From: Sphingobium chungbukense
GTDB lineage: Bacteria; Pseudomonadota; Alphaproteobacteria; Sphingomonadales; Sphingomonadaceae
Assembly (NCBI RefSeq): GCF_001005725.1
Contig: NZ_LBIC01000005.1
Coordinates: 236,001 to 300,000, forward strand
Direction: 5' to 3'
Length of the DNA stretch: 64,000 nucleotides
Shown: one piece after another, positions 50,474-58,137 of the stretch
Layout of the letters: every line of letters begins with the position of its first letter
Numbering within the stretch: position 1 is the stretch's first letter
Program-made: the position numbers and the translations under genes
The notes under the pieces: generated by a model
Database searches by the model: none
What the model was told of the DNA's origin: nothing
The model's input: the letters and a program-made list of their open reading frames with translations, nothing else

Positions 50474-51292
50474 TCACATCTGCGGAACCGCGCCGCCATG
50501 GGCGGCGATGGAGGCCATGATCTCCTCGGTCGTGGGATTGCGGCGCAGCGTCAGGCCGCCCGTCACGTTGAACGTCTGGCCGGTCATGAAACATTCGTCG
50601 CTGGCCATGAACAGCGCCGCATTGGCGATATCCTCGACCGTCGTGATCCGGCCCAGCGGATATTCCTTCGCATAGGCCTCGACCATGCCGGGCACGTTGA
50701 ACCCGCCCAGCATCGGCGTGATGGTCAGGCCCGGCGCCAGGATGTTGGCGCGAATGCCATGTTTGCCATATTGATAGGCGACGAAGCGTGTCATCTGGTT
50801 GAGCGCGGCCTTGGCGCCCATATAGCTGCAATGATCGTCGGACATGATGTCCGCCACGGCGGAGGAGATGTTGATGATCGCGCCGCCCCGTCCACCGGGC
50901 CTTTCGCGCTTCATCGCCCCGACCATCACCTGCATGAAGAACAGCCCGCCCTTGAAGATGATGGAGAGCATCGAATCGATCTGCTCCTCCGTCTCCTCCT
51001 CGAAAGGCGCAAGGAAGCCGATAGCGGCTGCGTTGACGGCGATATCGATGGCGCCATGACGCGCCAGCACCGCATCGGCGAGGGACTGGATTTGGGCGCG
51101 GTGGCTGATGTCACATGGAATGGCGGTGGCTCCGGTTGCCGCCGCGAACGCGTCCAGTCCTTCCTTCCCGCGCCCGGATACGACCACCTGCGCGCCTTCC
51201 TCCAGAAAGCGCGTGGCAATCGCCTGGCCCATATTGCCTTCGCGCGTGGCGCCCATGATCACCGCGACCTTGCCCTTCAATCGGCCCATCAT
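50474..51292 (-). CDS. SDR family oxidoreductase (enoyl-reductase-like glycine loop)
   Basis: SDR of 272 residues with the unusual loop IMGATREGNMGQAIA and VNAAAIG in place of NNAG. Active-site serine in NISS and YMGAK are present. GNMGxAIA recalls the longer loop of FabI-like or divergent SDRs. Two ATGs (51292, 51289) follow AAGGAGAGC. It lies 8 bases after the thioesterase stop and leads the operon toward the Rieske oxygenase. An unusually long C-terminal tail (RRNPTTEEIMASIAAHGG) replaces the normal end. Confidence 0.87.
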   Translation of the reverse strand: MMGRLKGKVAVIMGATREGNMGQAIATRFLEEGAQVVVSGRGKEGLDAFAAATGATAIPCDISHRAQIQSLADAVLARHGAIDIAVNAAAIGFLAPFEEETEEQIDSMLSIIFKGGLFFMQVMVGAMKRERPGGRGGAIINISSAVADIMSDDHCSYMGAKAALNQMTRFVAYQYGKHGIRANILAPGLTITPMLGGFNVPGMVEAYAKEYPLGRITTVEDIANAALFMASDECFMTGQTFNVTGGLTLRRNPTTEEIMASIAAHGGAVPQM

Positions 51293-51299
51293 GCTCTCC

Positions 51300-51776
51300 T
51301 TATCCTGCCAGTTCCGCCGGTCGTGCGAGCAGCGATTCATAGTCTCGATAGGGCGGGAATTTACGGCGGAAGACGGCGTTGGCGCGCAGGGCCGTCTCGC
51401 CGTCCGCGATGAAACGGCATTGCGCGAACGCCAGATTGGGTGTCCACCGCAATATCTCCGCCCGGCCTTCCACCCACTGGCCTTCCGTTGCTGCACCCAA
51501 AAAGTCGATGCTCATGGAAACCGTCGGCCCGCTCTGGCCGGTCACGAACCCGACATTCATGCCCATGACCACGTCGGCCATGGTCGCCCAGGTGCCGCCA
51601 TGGCAGTTGCCGCGCGGGTTGCAGTGCTGGCGCGCGATGTGAAAGCCGAGCGCGATATATCCGCCGTCCTCCTGCCGGATATAAACCGGGTCGAAACCGC
51701 CCATGACCTCGTCCAGCCGGTCCAGCCGATGGAAACCTGCGGGTATGTCCGCCACCCTCGCCTTTACATTTTGCAT
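51300..51776 (-). CDS. PaaI-like acyl-CoA thioesterase (hotdog fold)
   Basis: Protein of 158 residues. NCHGGTWATMADVVMG is the hotdog-fold HGGxxxxLxD motif with its Asp. It would hydrolyse an acyl-CoA, perhaps relieving CoA trapping by dead-end intermediates. The start ATG 51776 has no ribosome site and its first bases ATGCAAAATGTA match the SDR start at 10205, suggesting leaderless translation. It is the first gene of the leftward SDR-Rieske operon and is divergent from a crotonase gene. Confidence 0.85.
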   Translation of the reverse strand: MQNVKARVADIPAGFHRLDRLDEVMGGFDPVYIRQEDGGYIALGFHIARQHCNPRGNCHGGTWATMADVVMGMNVGFVTGQSGPTVSMSIDFLGAATEGQWVEGRAEILRWTPNLAFAQCRFIADGETALRANAVFRRKFPPYRDYESLLARPAELAG

Positions 51777-51921
51777 AATGAGAGAGGACTGCCCCGACTG
51801 CCGGATCGGGGCAAGACAAGGGGGGTGCAAGGATCACATTTCCGATAGGCGGCCGAGCCTGCCTCGCCAGCACTACATGAGGCGCGCTATGCTGGGCCGA
51901 TATGGTTTTGGAGAGCGGAAC

Positions 51922-52824
51922 ATGGGCATGAAATGGCTTAAGTCGACGGAATGTATCAGCTTTGAAGTGCGCGACAATGTGGCGCGCATCACCCTGAACC
52001 GGCCCGAAAAGCGTAATGCCCTGTCCGGACAGACGCTCAGGGAATTGCATCAGGCCCTGCTGGAAGCGGACGACCGGCGAGATGCCAACGTCATCCTGCT
52101 TTCTGGCGAGGGCAAGGATTTTTGCGCCGGCTACGACCTGACGGACAGCTATGGCGGGGCGGCTGACACCGCGACAGAATATGATCCCGCCGCCTATCGC
52201 AGCCGTGCCGGGACGATCGACGACGATATCTGGAATCTGGAACGGCAGCAGGAACTGACGTCCATCATGTTGGACCTGCACAAGCCGATCGTGGCGAAGG
52301 TTCAGGGCAATTGTCTGGCGGGTGGCACCGATCTCGCCTTCTCCTGCGACATCGTGCTGGCGGCGGACAATGCCAAGATCGGTTTCCCCGCCGCCCGCGC
52401 CAATGGCACGCCGCCGACGAACCTGTGGTTCTATCATTGCGGTCCGCAATGGACCAAGCGCATGCTGTTCACCGGTGATACGATCAGCGGCATCGACGCC
52501 GCGCGCATCGGCCTGGTCCTGGAGGCCCATCCGGCCGAGGAACTGGATTTCGAGGCCGATGAAATGGTGCGCCGCATCGGCAGCGTCGATGCCGAGATTC
52601 TCTCCACCCACAAGCGCGTCGTCAATGCGCAGATGGAACTGGCGGGCGCGAAGCAGTCCATGCGCTATGCCGCTGAACTGGACGCGCGCGCCCACCTGAG
52701 CACCGGTCCGCGCCGCAGCCAGTTCCGCAAGGATATGGCGGAAAAGGGGCTGAAGGAGGCATTGACCAACCGCGATGCGCCGTTCGGAAAGGGGCGGATC
52801 GAGCTTCGCGCGCGGCGTCCCTGA
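51922..52824 (+). CDS. Crotonase-family protein with altered catalytic residues
   Basis: Crotonase-fold protein of 300 residues, longer than usual. The oxyanion-hole parts DFCAGYDLTD and NCLAGGTDLAF are there, and a loop of about 35 residues (YGGAADTATEYDPAAYRSRAG) is inserted. Catalytic positions read Asp137 (GGTDLAFSCD) and Ala157 (FPAARANG), not the Glu pair of hydratases. Conserved LWFYHCGPQW recalls a distinct crotonase subfamily of unknown function. ATG 51922 has GGAG nine bases upstream. It precedes the 2-oxoacid dehydrogenase genes by 130 bases and may act on their product or supply their substrate. Confidence 0.82.
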   Translation: MGMKWLKSTECISFEVRDNVARITLNRPEKRNALSGQTLRELHQALLEADDRRDANVILLSGEGKDFCAGYDLTDSYGGAADTATEYDPAAYRSRAGTIDDDIWNLERQQELTSIMLDLHKPIVAKVQGNCLAGGTDLAFSCDIVLAADNAKIGFPAARANGTPPTNLWFYHCGPQWTKRMLFTGDTISGIDAARIGLVLEAHPAEELDFEADEMVRRIGSVDAEILSTHKRVVNAQMELAGAKQSMRYAAELDARAHLSTGPRRSQFRKDMAEKGLKEALTNRDAPFGKGRIELRARRP

Positions 52825-52954
52825 CCGGCAGAGGCGCGCCGCCCCACCCTTCACAATTGCGATATGGAAGGGGCGGGGCTTCCACACCCGGCAAAACATG
52901 GCAGATGCTCACATCCGTATAGTGAGAATCCGGCCTTTCGAAAGGACGTCTGAA

Positions 52955-53935
52955 ATGAGCAACAGGGCAACCCCCGATGCGGCGACGCAGATAGAGATCT
53001 ACCGCCGCATGGCGCTGATCAAGGCGAATGACGAACGGTCGCGCAAGGTCATCATGAACGGGCGGCTGGTCATGCCCTATTACAGCCCGCGCGGTCAGGA
53101 AGTGATCCCCAGCGCCATCTCGGTCAACCTGACCGACGAGGATTATATCTGCACCATCTATCGCGGCAGCCACGACCAGCTGGCCAAGGGCCTGCCGCTG
53201 AAGGATCTGTGGGCGGAAGTCGCCGGGCGCACCACCGGCACCTGCAAGGGGAAGGGCGGGCCGATGCACGTCACCTATCCCACCAAGGGGATCATGGTGA
53301 CGACCGGCATCGTCGGGTCGACCATGCCGATCGCCAACGGCCTTGCCTGGGGTTCGCAGTTGCGCGGCGACGGTCGCGTGACGGTCGCCTCCTTCGGTGA
53401 TGGCGCGGCCAACATCGGCGCCTTCCATGAATCGCTCAATCTGGCCGCCGTCTGGAAATTGCCGGTGATCTTCGTCTGCCAGAATAACGAGTGGGGCGAA
53501 CATACCGCCTATGACAAGACCAGCAATGTGAAGGTCGCCGACCGCGCAGCCGCCTATGGCATGCCGGGCGTGCGGGTGGACGGCAACGATCCGTTCGAGA
53601 TGTACGCCATCGCCAGCGAGGCGATCGCCCGCGCCCGCGCCGGTGAGGGGCCGACCCTGATCGAGGCGATGACCTATCGCTTCTTCGGCCACGTCTTCGG
53701 TGACGCCGACGCCTATATGGACAAGGCGCGCAAGGAAGAGGCGATGGCGAACGATCCGGTCCCGCGCTTCCGCGCGCAGCTGATCGAAAGCGGCATCGCG
53801 ACCGAGGAGCTGCTGGCCGAGATGGAAGCTGCCATCGAGAAGGATATCGACGAGGCGGTCGAATTCGCGCTGGCAAGCGACTTCCCCGGCGTGGAGGAAC
53901 TGAAGCGCGACGTGTTCGCGGAGGAGATGGCCTGA
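52955..53935 (+). CDS. 2-Oxoacid dehydrogenase E1 component, alpha subunit
   Basis: Thiamine-diphosphate enzyme subunit of 326 residues, acetoin/pyruvate-dehydrogenase type. The TPP-binding motif spans GDGAANIGAF (148-157) to NN at 177-178, with GKGGPMH at 99-105. With E1 beta it decarboxylates a 2-oxoacid and acylates the lipoyl domain. ATG 52955 has AAGGA upstream. The stop overlaps the E1-beta start by one base (TGATG). It heads a five-gene unit with a free lipoyl protein and a truncated E2. Substrate not predictable; a branched or cyclic 2-oxoacid from the island is possible. Confidence 0.91.
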   Translation: MSNRATPDAATQIEIYRRMALIKANDERSRKVIMNGRLVMPYYSPRGQEVIPSAISVNLTDEDYICTIYRGSHDQLAKGLPLKDLWAEVAGRTTGTCKGKGGPMHVTYPTKGIMVTTGIVGSTMPIANGLAWGSQLRGDGRVTVASFGDGAANIGAFHESLNLAAVWKLPVIFVCQNNEWGEHTAYDKTSNVKVADRAAAYGMPGVRVDGNDPFEMYAIASEAIARARAGEGPTLIEAMTYRFFGHVFGDADAYMDKARKEEAMANDPVPRFRAQLIESGIATEELLAEMEAAIEKDIDEAVEFALASDFPGVEELKRDVFAEEMA

Positions 53936-54942
53936 TGAACGCCCAGAGCAATGTGAAGGCCGCCAAGGCCAATATCCTTCAGGCCATCAATGCCGCCATC
54001 GCCGACGCGATGGAGGCGGATGACAATGTCATCGCGCTTGGCGAAGATCTGGCCGACCCCGAGGAAGGCGGCGTCTGCGGCGTCACCAAGGGGCTTTCGT
54101 CGCGCTTCGGCGAACATCGCGTGCGCTCCACCCCCATTTCCGAACAGGCGATCATCGGCGCGGCCATCGGCGCCAGCCTGGTGGGCTTCAAGCCGATCGC
54201 CGAAATCATGCTGATGAACTTCACGACCGTGGCGATGGACATGATCGTGAACCATGCGGCTAAGCTGCGCTTCATGTCCGGCGGCCAGACCCATGTGCCC
54301 ATCGTCATCCGCACGATGACCGGCACCGGCTTTGCCAGCGGCGGGCAGCATTGCGACTATCTGGAGGCCTGGTTCGCGCATACGGCGGGCATTAAGGTCG
54401 TTGCACCCTCCAGCCCCAAGGATGCCTATGGCCTGATGCGCAGCGCCATCGACGATCCCGATCCGGTGCTGTTCATCGAGAATCTGCCGACCTACTGGTC
54501 GCCCGCCGAGGCGCCGGAAAAGGGCCATCGCGTGCCCATCGGCAAGGCCAATGTGCTGAGCGAGGGCAGCGACGTCACCATCATCGCCTATGCCCGCATG
54601 ATCCAGGAAGCGATGCCCGCCGTCGCGAAGCTCAAGGAAGCGGGGATTTCCGCCGAACTCATCGACCTGCGCACCATCGCGCCGTGGGACCAGGAAACCG
54701 TGCTGAAGTCGGTGGGCAAGACCGGCCGCGCAGTCATCGTGCATGAGGCGGTGACGCCGTTCGGCGCGGGCGCGGAAATCGCGGCGGTGCTCAATGAGCA
54801 ACTGTTCGGCAAGCTCAAGGCCCCGGTCAAGCGGTTGGGCGGCGCCTTTTGCCCCGTGCCTTTCTCCAAACCGCTGGAAACCGCCTTCGCGCCGCAGACG
54901 GCCGACATCGTCGCGGCGGCCGAGGCCCTCGCCAAATCCTAA
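53935..54942 (+). CDS. 2-Oxoacid dehydrogenase E1 component, beta subunit
   Basis: Beta subunit of 335 residues. IALGEDLADPEEGGVCGVTKGL, STPISEQAIIGAAIGASLVGFKP and MSGGQTHVPIVIRTMTG are typical of AcoB/PdhB-like subunits. The C-terminal domain (SEGSDVTIIAYARM, VIVHEAVTPFGAGAEI) is complete. It overlaps the alpha gene by one base and precedes the lipoyl protein gene by 19 bases. It forms the alpha2beta2 E1 with the preceding product. Confidence 0.92.
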   Translation: MNAQSNVKAAKANILQAINAAIADAMEADDNVIALGEDLADPEEGGVCGVTKGLSSRFGEHRVRSTPISEQAIIGAAIGASLVGFKPIAEIMLMNFTTVAMDMIVNHAAKLRFMSGGQTHVPIVIRTMTGTGFASGGQHCDYLEAWFAHTAGIKVVAPSSPKDAYGLMRSAIDDPDPVLFIENLPTYWSPAEAPEKGHRVPIGKANVLSEGSDVTIIAYARMIQEAMPAVAKLKEAGISAELIDLRTIAPWDQETVLKSVGKTGRAVIVHEAVTPFGAGAEIAAVLNEQLFGKLKAPVKRLGGAFCPVPFSKPLETAFAPQTADIVAAAEALAKS

Positions 54943-54961
54943 TATTCTCAGGGAGTTCCCA

Positions 54962-55192
54962 ATGGCTGTTGAAGTATTGCTGCCCAAGATCGGCTTTTCG
55001 ATGAATGAAGGTACGCTGGCCGAATGGCTGGTGGAAGATGGCGGCCAGGCCGTCGAGGGCCAGCCGCTCTATGCGTTGGAGTCCGAGAAATCGACGCAGG
55101 AAGTCGAAAGCCCCGCCAGCGGCACGCTCAAGATCATCGCTCAGATCGGCGAAACCTACGAAGTCGGCACCCTTCTGGCGACGATCGAGTAA
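54962..55192 (+). CDS. Free-standing lipoyl-domain protein (E2 fragment)
   Basis: A 76-residue protein that is just one lipoyl domain. VEVLLPKIGFSMNEGTLAEW opens the fold, and the lipoylated Lys43 is in ESEKSTQEVESP. There is no linker, peripheral-subunit-binding or acyltransferase domain. ATG 54962 has AGGGAG upstream. It is 19 bases after E1 beta and 5 before the next gene. Normally this domain is the N-terminus of E2, so it must carry the acyl group between E1, a separate E2 catalytic protein and an E3 as a diffusible or docked carrier, like GcvH in the glycine-cleavage system. Confidence 0.9.
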   Translation: MAVEVLLPKIGFSMNEGTLAEWLVEDGGQAVEGQPLYALESEKSTQEVESPASGTLKIIAQIGETYEVGTLLATIE

Positions 55193-55197
55193 ACCCG

Positions 55198-55515
55198 ATG
55201 CGCTATATCCTGCATGTCACTTCGCGCGCGGTGGTCGGGCGCGAGGCGGAATATGACCGCTGGTATGATGAGATACATTCGGTCGAGATGTGCCGGTTGC
55301 CGGGTATCCTGTCCTGCACCCGTTACAGGGAACTGGACATGACCGGCACGCCGACCGGCCTGTTCGTCGCCGATTATGAGGTCGAGACCGACGATCCTCC
55401 AGCATTGCTGGAAAGCGTTTTCGCGGCGGCGCCGACCATGCAGCTCACGGATTCCATAGACATGGAAAGCCCGCGCTTCTCATTCCTCAAGCCGACGGGG
55501 CCTGAGCGCATATGA
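55198..55515 (+). CDS. Small protein, probable dimeric alpha/beta-barrel (EthD-like)
   Basis: A 105-residue protein. YDRWYDEIHSVEMCRLPGI followed by CTRYREL resembles the dimeric alpha/beta barrel (EthD/DUF4286-like) families (rWYdeeH...l.lPG....RY). The ATG is 5 bases after the lipoyl stop and the gene overlaps the E2 start (ATGA). It therefore lies within the 2-oxoacid dehydrogenase operon between the two parts of the split E2. A structural or small catalytic (cyclase, decarboxylase, monooxygenase-like) role is open. Confidence 0.75.
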   Translation: MRYILHVTSRAVVGREAEYDRWYDEIHSVEMCRLPGILSCTRYRELDMTGTPTGLFVADYEVETDDPPALLESVFAAAPTMQLTDSIDMESPRFSFLKPTGPERI

Positions 55516-56255
55516 GCGATCTTCTGGCCGGTCTTGCGCCTTGGCCTACGGGCGACTTCTCCGCCTTTGGGGAGGTCGAGCAGCGCCCCCTCAGCAAGAT
55601 TCAAAAATATGTCGCGGCCTTTCTCGGCCGCAACTGGGTTGCCATTCCGCACGTCACCCATCAGGATGATGCGGACGTCACGGAACTGGAGGAGCGGCGC
55701 AAGGCGCATAACGCCTCAGGCGGCACGAAGTTGACTGCCGTGCCGCTGCTCGTGAAGGCGCTGGCTGACGGCCTTTCCGCCTTTCCGCAGTTCAACGCCT
55801 CGCTCGATCCGGTGAGCGGCATGCTGACGCTCAAGAAATATGTGCATGTCGGCGTGGCGGTGGATACGCCCGCCGGGCTCCTGGTGCCGGTCATCCGCGA
55901 TTGCGACCGCAAATCCGCGACGCAGATTGCTGAGGAGATCGTCGCCCTCTCGGACAAGGCGCGGACCAAGGGCCTGTCCATGGCGGAAATGTCCGGCGGT
56001 TGCATCACGCTGACGTCATTGGGTCATATTGGTGGGACGGGCTTCACGCCGATCGTCAATGCGCCCGAAGTCGCGATTCTGGGCGTTACGCGCGCTCGGC
56101 CGGTGCCGGTTCCCGCAGATGATGGAGGGATTGCCTGGCGGCAGATGCTGCCTCTGTCGCTCAGCTATGATCATCGCGTGATCAACGGTGCGGATGCGGC
56201 GCGTTTCTGCCGCTTCGTCGCCGACCGGCTGGCGGCGGCCGACCTCTTCGCCTGA
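55512..56255 (+). CDS. E2 dihydrolipoyl acyltransferase catalytic domain without lipoyl or PSBD domains
   Basis: A 247-residue protein that matches only the catalytic core of E2. It starts DFSAFGEVEQRPLSKIQKYV and NWVAIPHVTHQDDADVTEL, as after the peripheral-subunit-binding domain of E2p. The active site is SYDHRVINGADAARF (His plus Asn in place of Asp, as in Azotobacter E2p). It lacks lipoyl and subunit-binding domains. The start overlaps the preceding stop. It would form the trimeric core that transfers the acyl group from the free lipoyl protein to CoA. How E1 and E3 dock without a PSBD is unclear; the E3 gene is not in the window. Confidence 0.9.
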   Translation: MSDLLAGLAPWPTGDFSAFGEVEQRPLSKIQKYVAAFLGRNWVAIPHVTHQDDADVTELEERRKAHNASGGTKLTAVPLLVKALADGLSAFPQFNASLDPVSGMLTLKKYVHVGVAVDTPAGLLVPVIRDCDRKSATQIAEEIVALSDKARTKGLSMAEMSGGCITLTSLGHIGGTGFTPIVNAPEVAILGVTRARPVPVPADDGGIAWRQMLPLSLSYDHRVINGADAARFCRFVADRLAAADLFA

Positions 56256-56288
56256 GAGCTGGAATGCGGTTCTGAGGACGTCTCATCT

Positions 56289-56336
56289 TTCGGCGGATCG
56301 ACGCGGGCTGGAACGGCCCCGCATCGATCCGCCGAA
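56289..56336. terminator. Large stem-loop between E2 and the convergent GST gene
   Basis: TTCGGCGGATCGA and TCGATCCGCCGAA pair perfectly over 13 bases, and CGCGGG/CCCGC extends the stem. It lies between the convergent E2 and GST genes and probably ends transcription from the E2 side; ATTTT follows shortly on the plus strand. Confidence 0.7.
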
Positions 56337-56339
56337 CGA

Positions 56340-56990
56340 TCATTTTCCCGCCCTCATGGCCGCGAGCGCGTCCGCCGTCTCCGTCCAGATCGCGCCCATG
56401 TCCGGATGCTGCCGCGCTTTCTCCCGATAGCCCGCCAGATTGGGGCAGTCCGCGAGAGGATCGTCGAGGCCGAAGATTTGGGCGACCACCTCGCATAGCA
56501 ACAGGCTGGGCAGCAGTATGCAGTCCGCCTTGCTGATTGCGCAGCCTGCGGCGAAAGGGGCGTCTGCCGTGAACCGGTCGGTGAGTGCCAGCCCGTTGCG
56601 CCAATTGGCGATCTCGGCTGTGACGGTCGCTTCGTCGCGTGCCGCGGGATCCATCTGCTTGAACAGGCGGGACATGGCAGGCGTCGCATAGAGTTCGAGA
56701 CTGCGGATGATGTTGCGCATCCCCGCCCGTTCGGCCGTGTCGGATGGCAGCAGGGATGGAGTGGGGAACCGCTCGTCCAGATAGTCGATGATGGTTTCGG
56801 ACTCGGCGATCGCCAGCCCATCGTCCGTCACCAGCACAGGCAATTTCCCGATCGGATTGATCGCCAGATATTCGGGCGACCGCGTGCTGCCCCCCGGCGG
56901 TGGCTGCATGGCATAGTCCAGCCCCTTGATACGCAGCGCCAGCCGCACGCGGGCGGCGAAGGGCGAAAGGGTGATGGCATAGAGGATCAT
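56340..56990 (-). CDS. Glutathione S-transferase-like protein
   Basis: GST-like protein of 216 residues. The N-terminal thioredoxin domain has LSPFAARVRLAL (Ser as likely catalytic residue), INPIGKLPVL with the cis-Pro, and ESETIIDYLDERF (Glu-Ser that binds the gamma-glutamyl part). A helical C-terminal domain follows. The start ATG overlaps the SDR stop (ATGA). GSTs in such islands can isomerise double bonds or cleave ethers and halides; the substrate is unknown. The operon is only SDR and GST. Confidence 0.88.
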   Translation of the reverse strand: MILYAITLSPFAARVRLALRIKGLDYAMQPPPGGSTRSPEYLAINPIGKLPVLVTDDGLAIAESETIIDYLDERFPTPSLLPSDTAERAGMRNIIRSLELYATPAMSRLFKQMDPAARDEATVTAEIANWRNGLALTDRFTADAPFAAGCAISKADCILLPSLLLCEVVAQIFGLDDPLADCPNLAGYREKARQHPDMGAIWTETADALAAMRAGK

Positions 56991-57889
56991 GCATCGTCTC
57001 CGTCGCGATAGAGGCGCGCCAGGGTGCCGGCGAGCGGTGTGGGTACGAAGCCGTCGCCAAAGGGCCAGTCCAGCATGCCCGCCGCCGCCATGGTGCCGCC
57101 GTCGACATGCAGCGTCATCCCCGACACGAAGGTGGACAGGTCCGAACCCAGGAACAGCACGGCATCGGCCAGCGCGTCGACCGGCGGTTGCTCGCCCCTG
57201 GGAATGTACATTTCAAGGCCCTTGCCCTGGGCATGGGCAGGCAGTTTCGCAAAGCCCTCCGCAAAGGAGGGCGGCATGGCCGCCACATTGCCCCGGCTCA
57301 ATGTCGTGTCGGGCGCGATGCAACTGACGCGAATCCTGTCCTTGCCCAGTTCCACGGCCATCGAGCGGGTAAAGTTGGTCGTCGCCGCCTTGGCGCCTGC
57401 ATAGACGGAGAAGCTGGCGGCGCCGCGATGCGCCTCTATGGTGGTGAAATTGATGATGCTGCCACCCTGGCCCGATCGCTTGATCAGCGGCACGGCGCGC
57501 TGCACCGATTGGACGACATAGCCATAGTTGCGGTGAATATCGCGCGCGATGTCGGCCCGGCTGGCCTCGGACAGCAATTGCCGCTTCGTTCCGCCTGCCA
57601 CGTTCACCACTATGTCAAGGCGCGGGCAGGTGCGTTCGACCATGTCGTAAAAGGCGTCGAGCGCGGCTTCATCCGTGGCGTCGGCGGTCATGGCCGCGAC
57701 CTTGCCGCCCCTGGATTTGATCGCGCTCTCCGTCTCGGTCAGCGCCGCCGCATCGATGTCGCAGATCGCCAGCTCGACCCCGGCGCCTGCCAGCGCCAGC
57801 GATATGCCCGCACCGATGCCGCCGCCCCCACCGATAACGGCCGCCACCTTCCCCGCCAGATTGGCGCGTTCGTCCAGAAAACCGCTCAT
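56987..57889 (-). CDS. SDR family oxidoreductase with Thr in the active-site Ser position
   Basis: SDR of 300 residues. The cofactor motif is VIGGGGGIGAGIS, the NNAG motif is NVAGG, and the expected active-site Ser in the NxSS stretch is replaced (INFTTIEA), while the YAGAK pair is kept. ICDIDA predicts NAD. ATG 57889 has GAGGAG upstream. The C-terminus (GDGFVPTPLAGTLARLYRDG) extends beyond the usual GG end. It is divergent from the LysR gene across 248 bases. With the GST it forms a two-gene operon. Confidence 0.85.
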   Translation of the reverse strand: MSGFLDERANLAGKVAAVIGGGGGIGAGISLALAGAGVELAICDIDAAALTETESAIKSRGGKVAAMTADATDEAALDAFYDMVERTCPRLDIVVNVAGGTKRQLLSEASRADIARDIHRNYGYVVQSVQRAVPLIKRSGQGGSIINFTTIEAHRGAASFSVYAGAKAATTNFTRSMAVELGKDRIRVSCIAPDTTLSRGNVAAMPPSFAEGFAKLPAHAQGKGLEMYIPRGEQPPVDALADAVLFLGSDLSTFVSGMTLHVDGGTMAAAGMLDWPFGDGFVPTPLAGTLARLYRDGDDA

Positions 57890-58137
57890 CCAAGGCTCCT
57901 CTCTCCGCCCTGTTGTCGCAGGGTTGCATGCAAAGCGGCAAGAAGATCGCGGAAGGCATCAAGAGGCCGATGAGAAGGGCAGGGTGACTGTGCCGCGGGG
58001 CATTCCGATGTAGGATGCACGGCTCGACCCACCCGGAACCTCGAAGTCTTGTCAAACGCAATCCCGATGGCCGCTCCCTTGCATTGCCGCGCCCCGGGCC
58101 GGCCCAGACCCGTCATCGCACGCAGCAGGAGCAGCAG

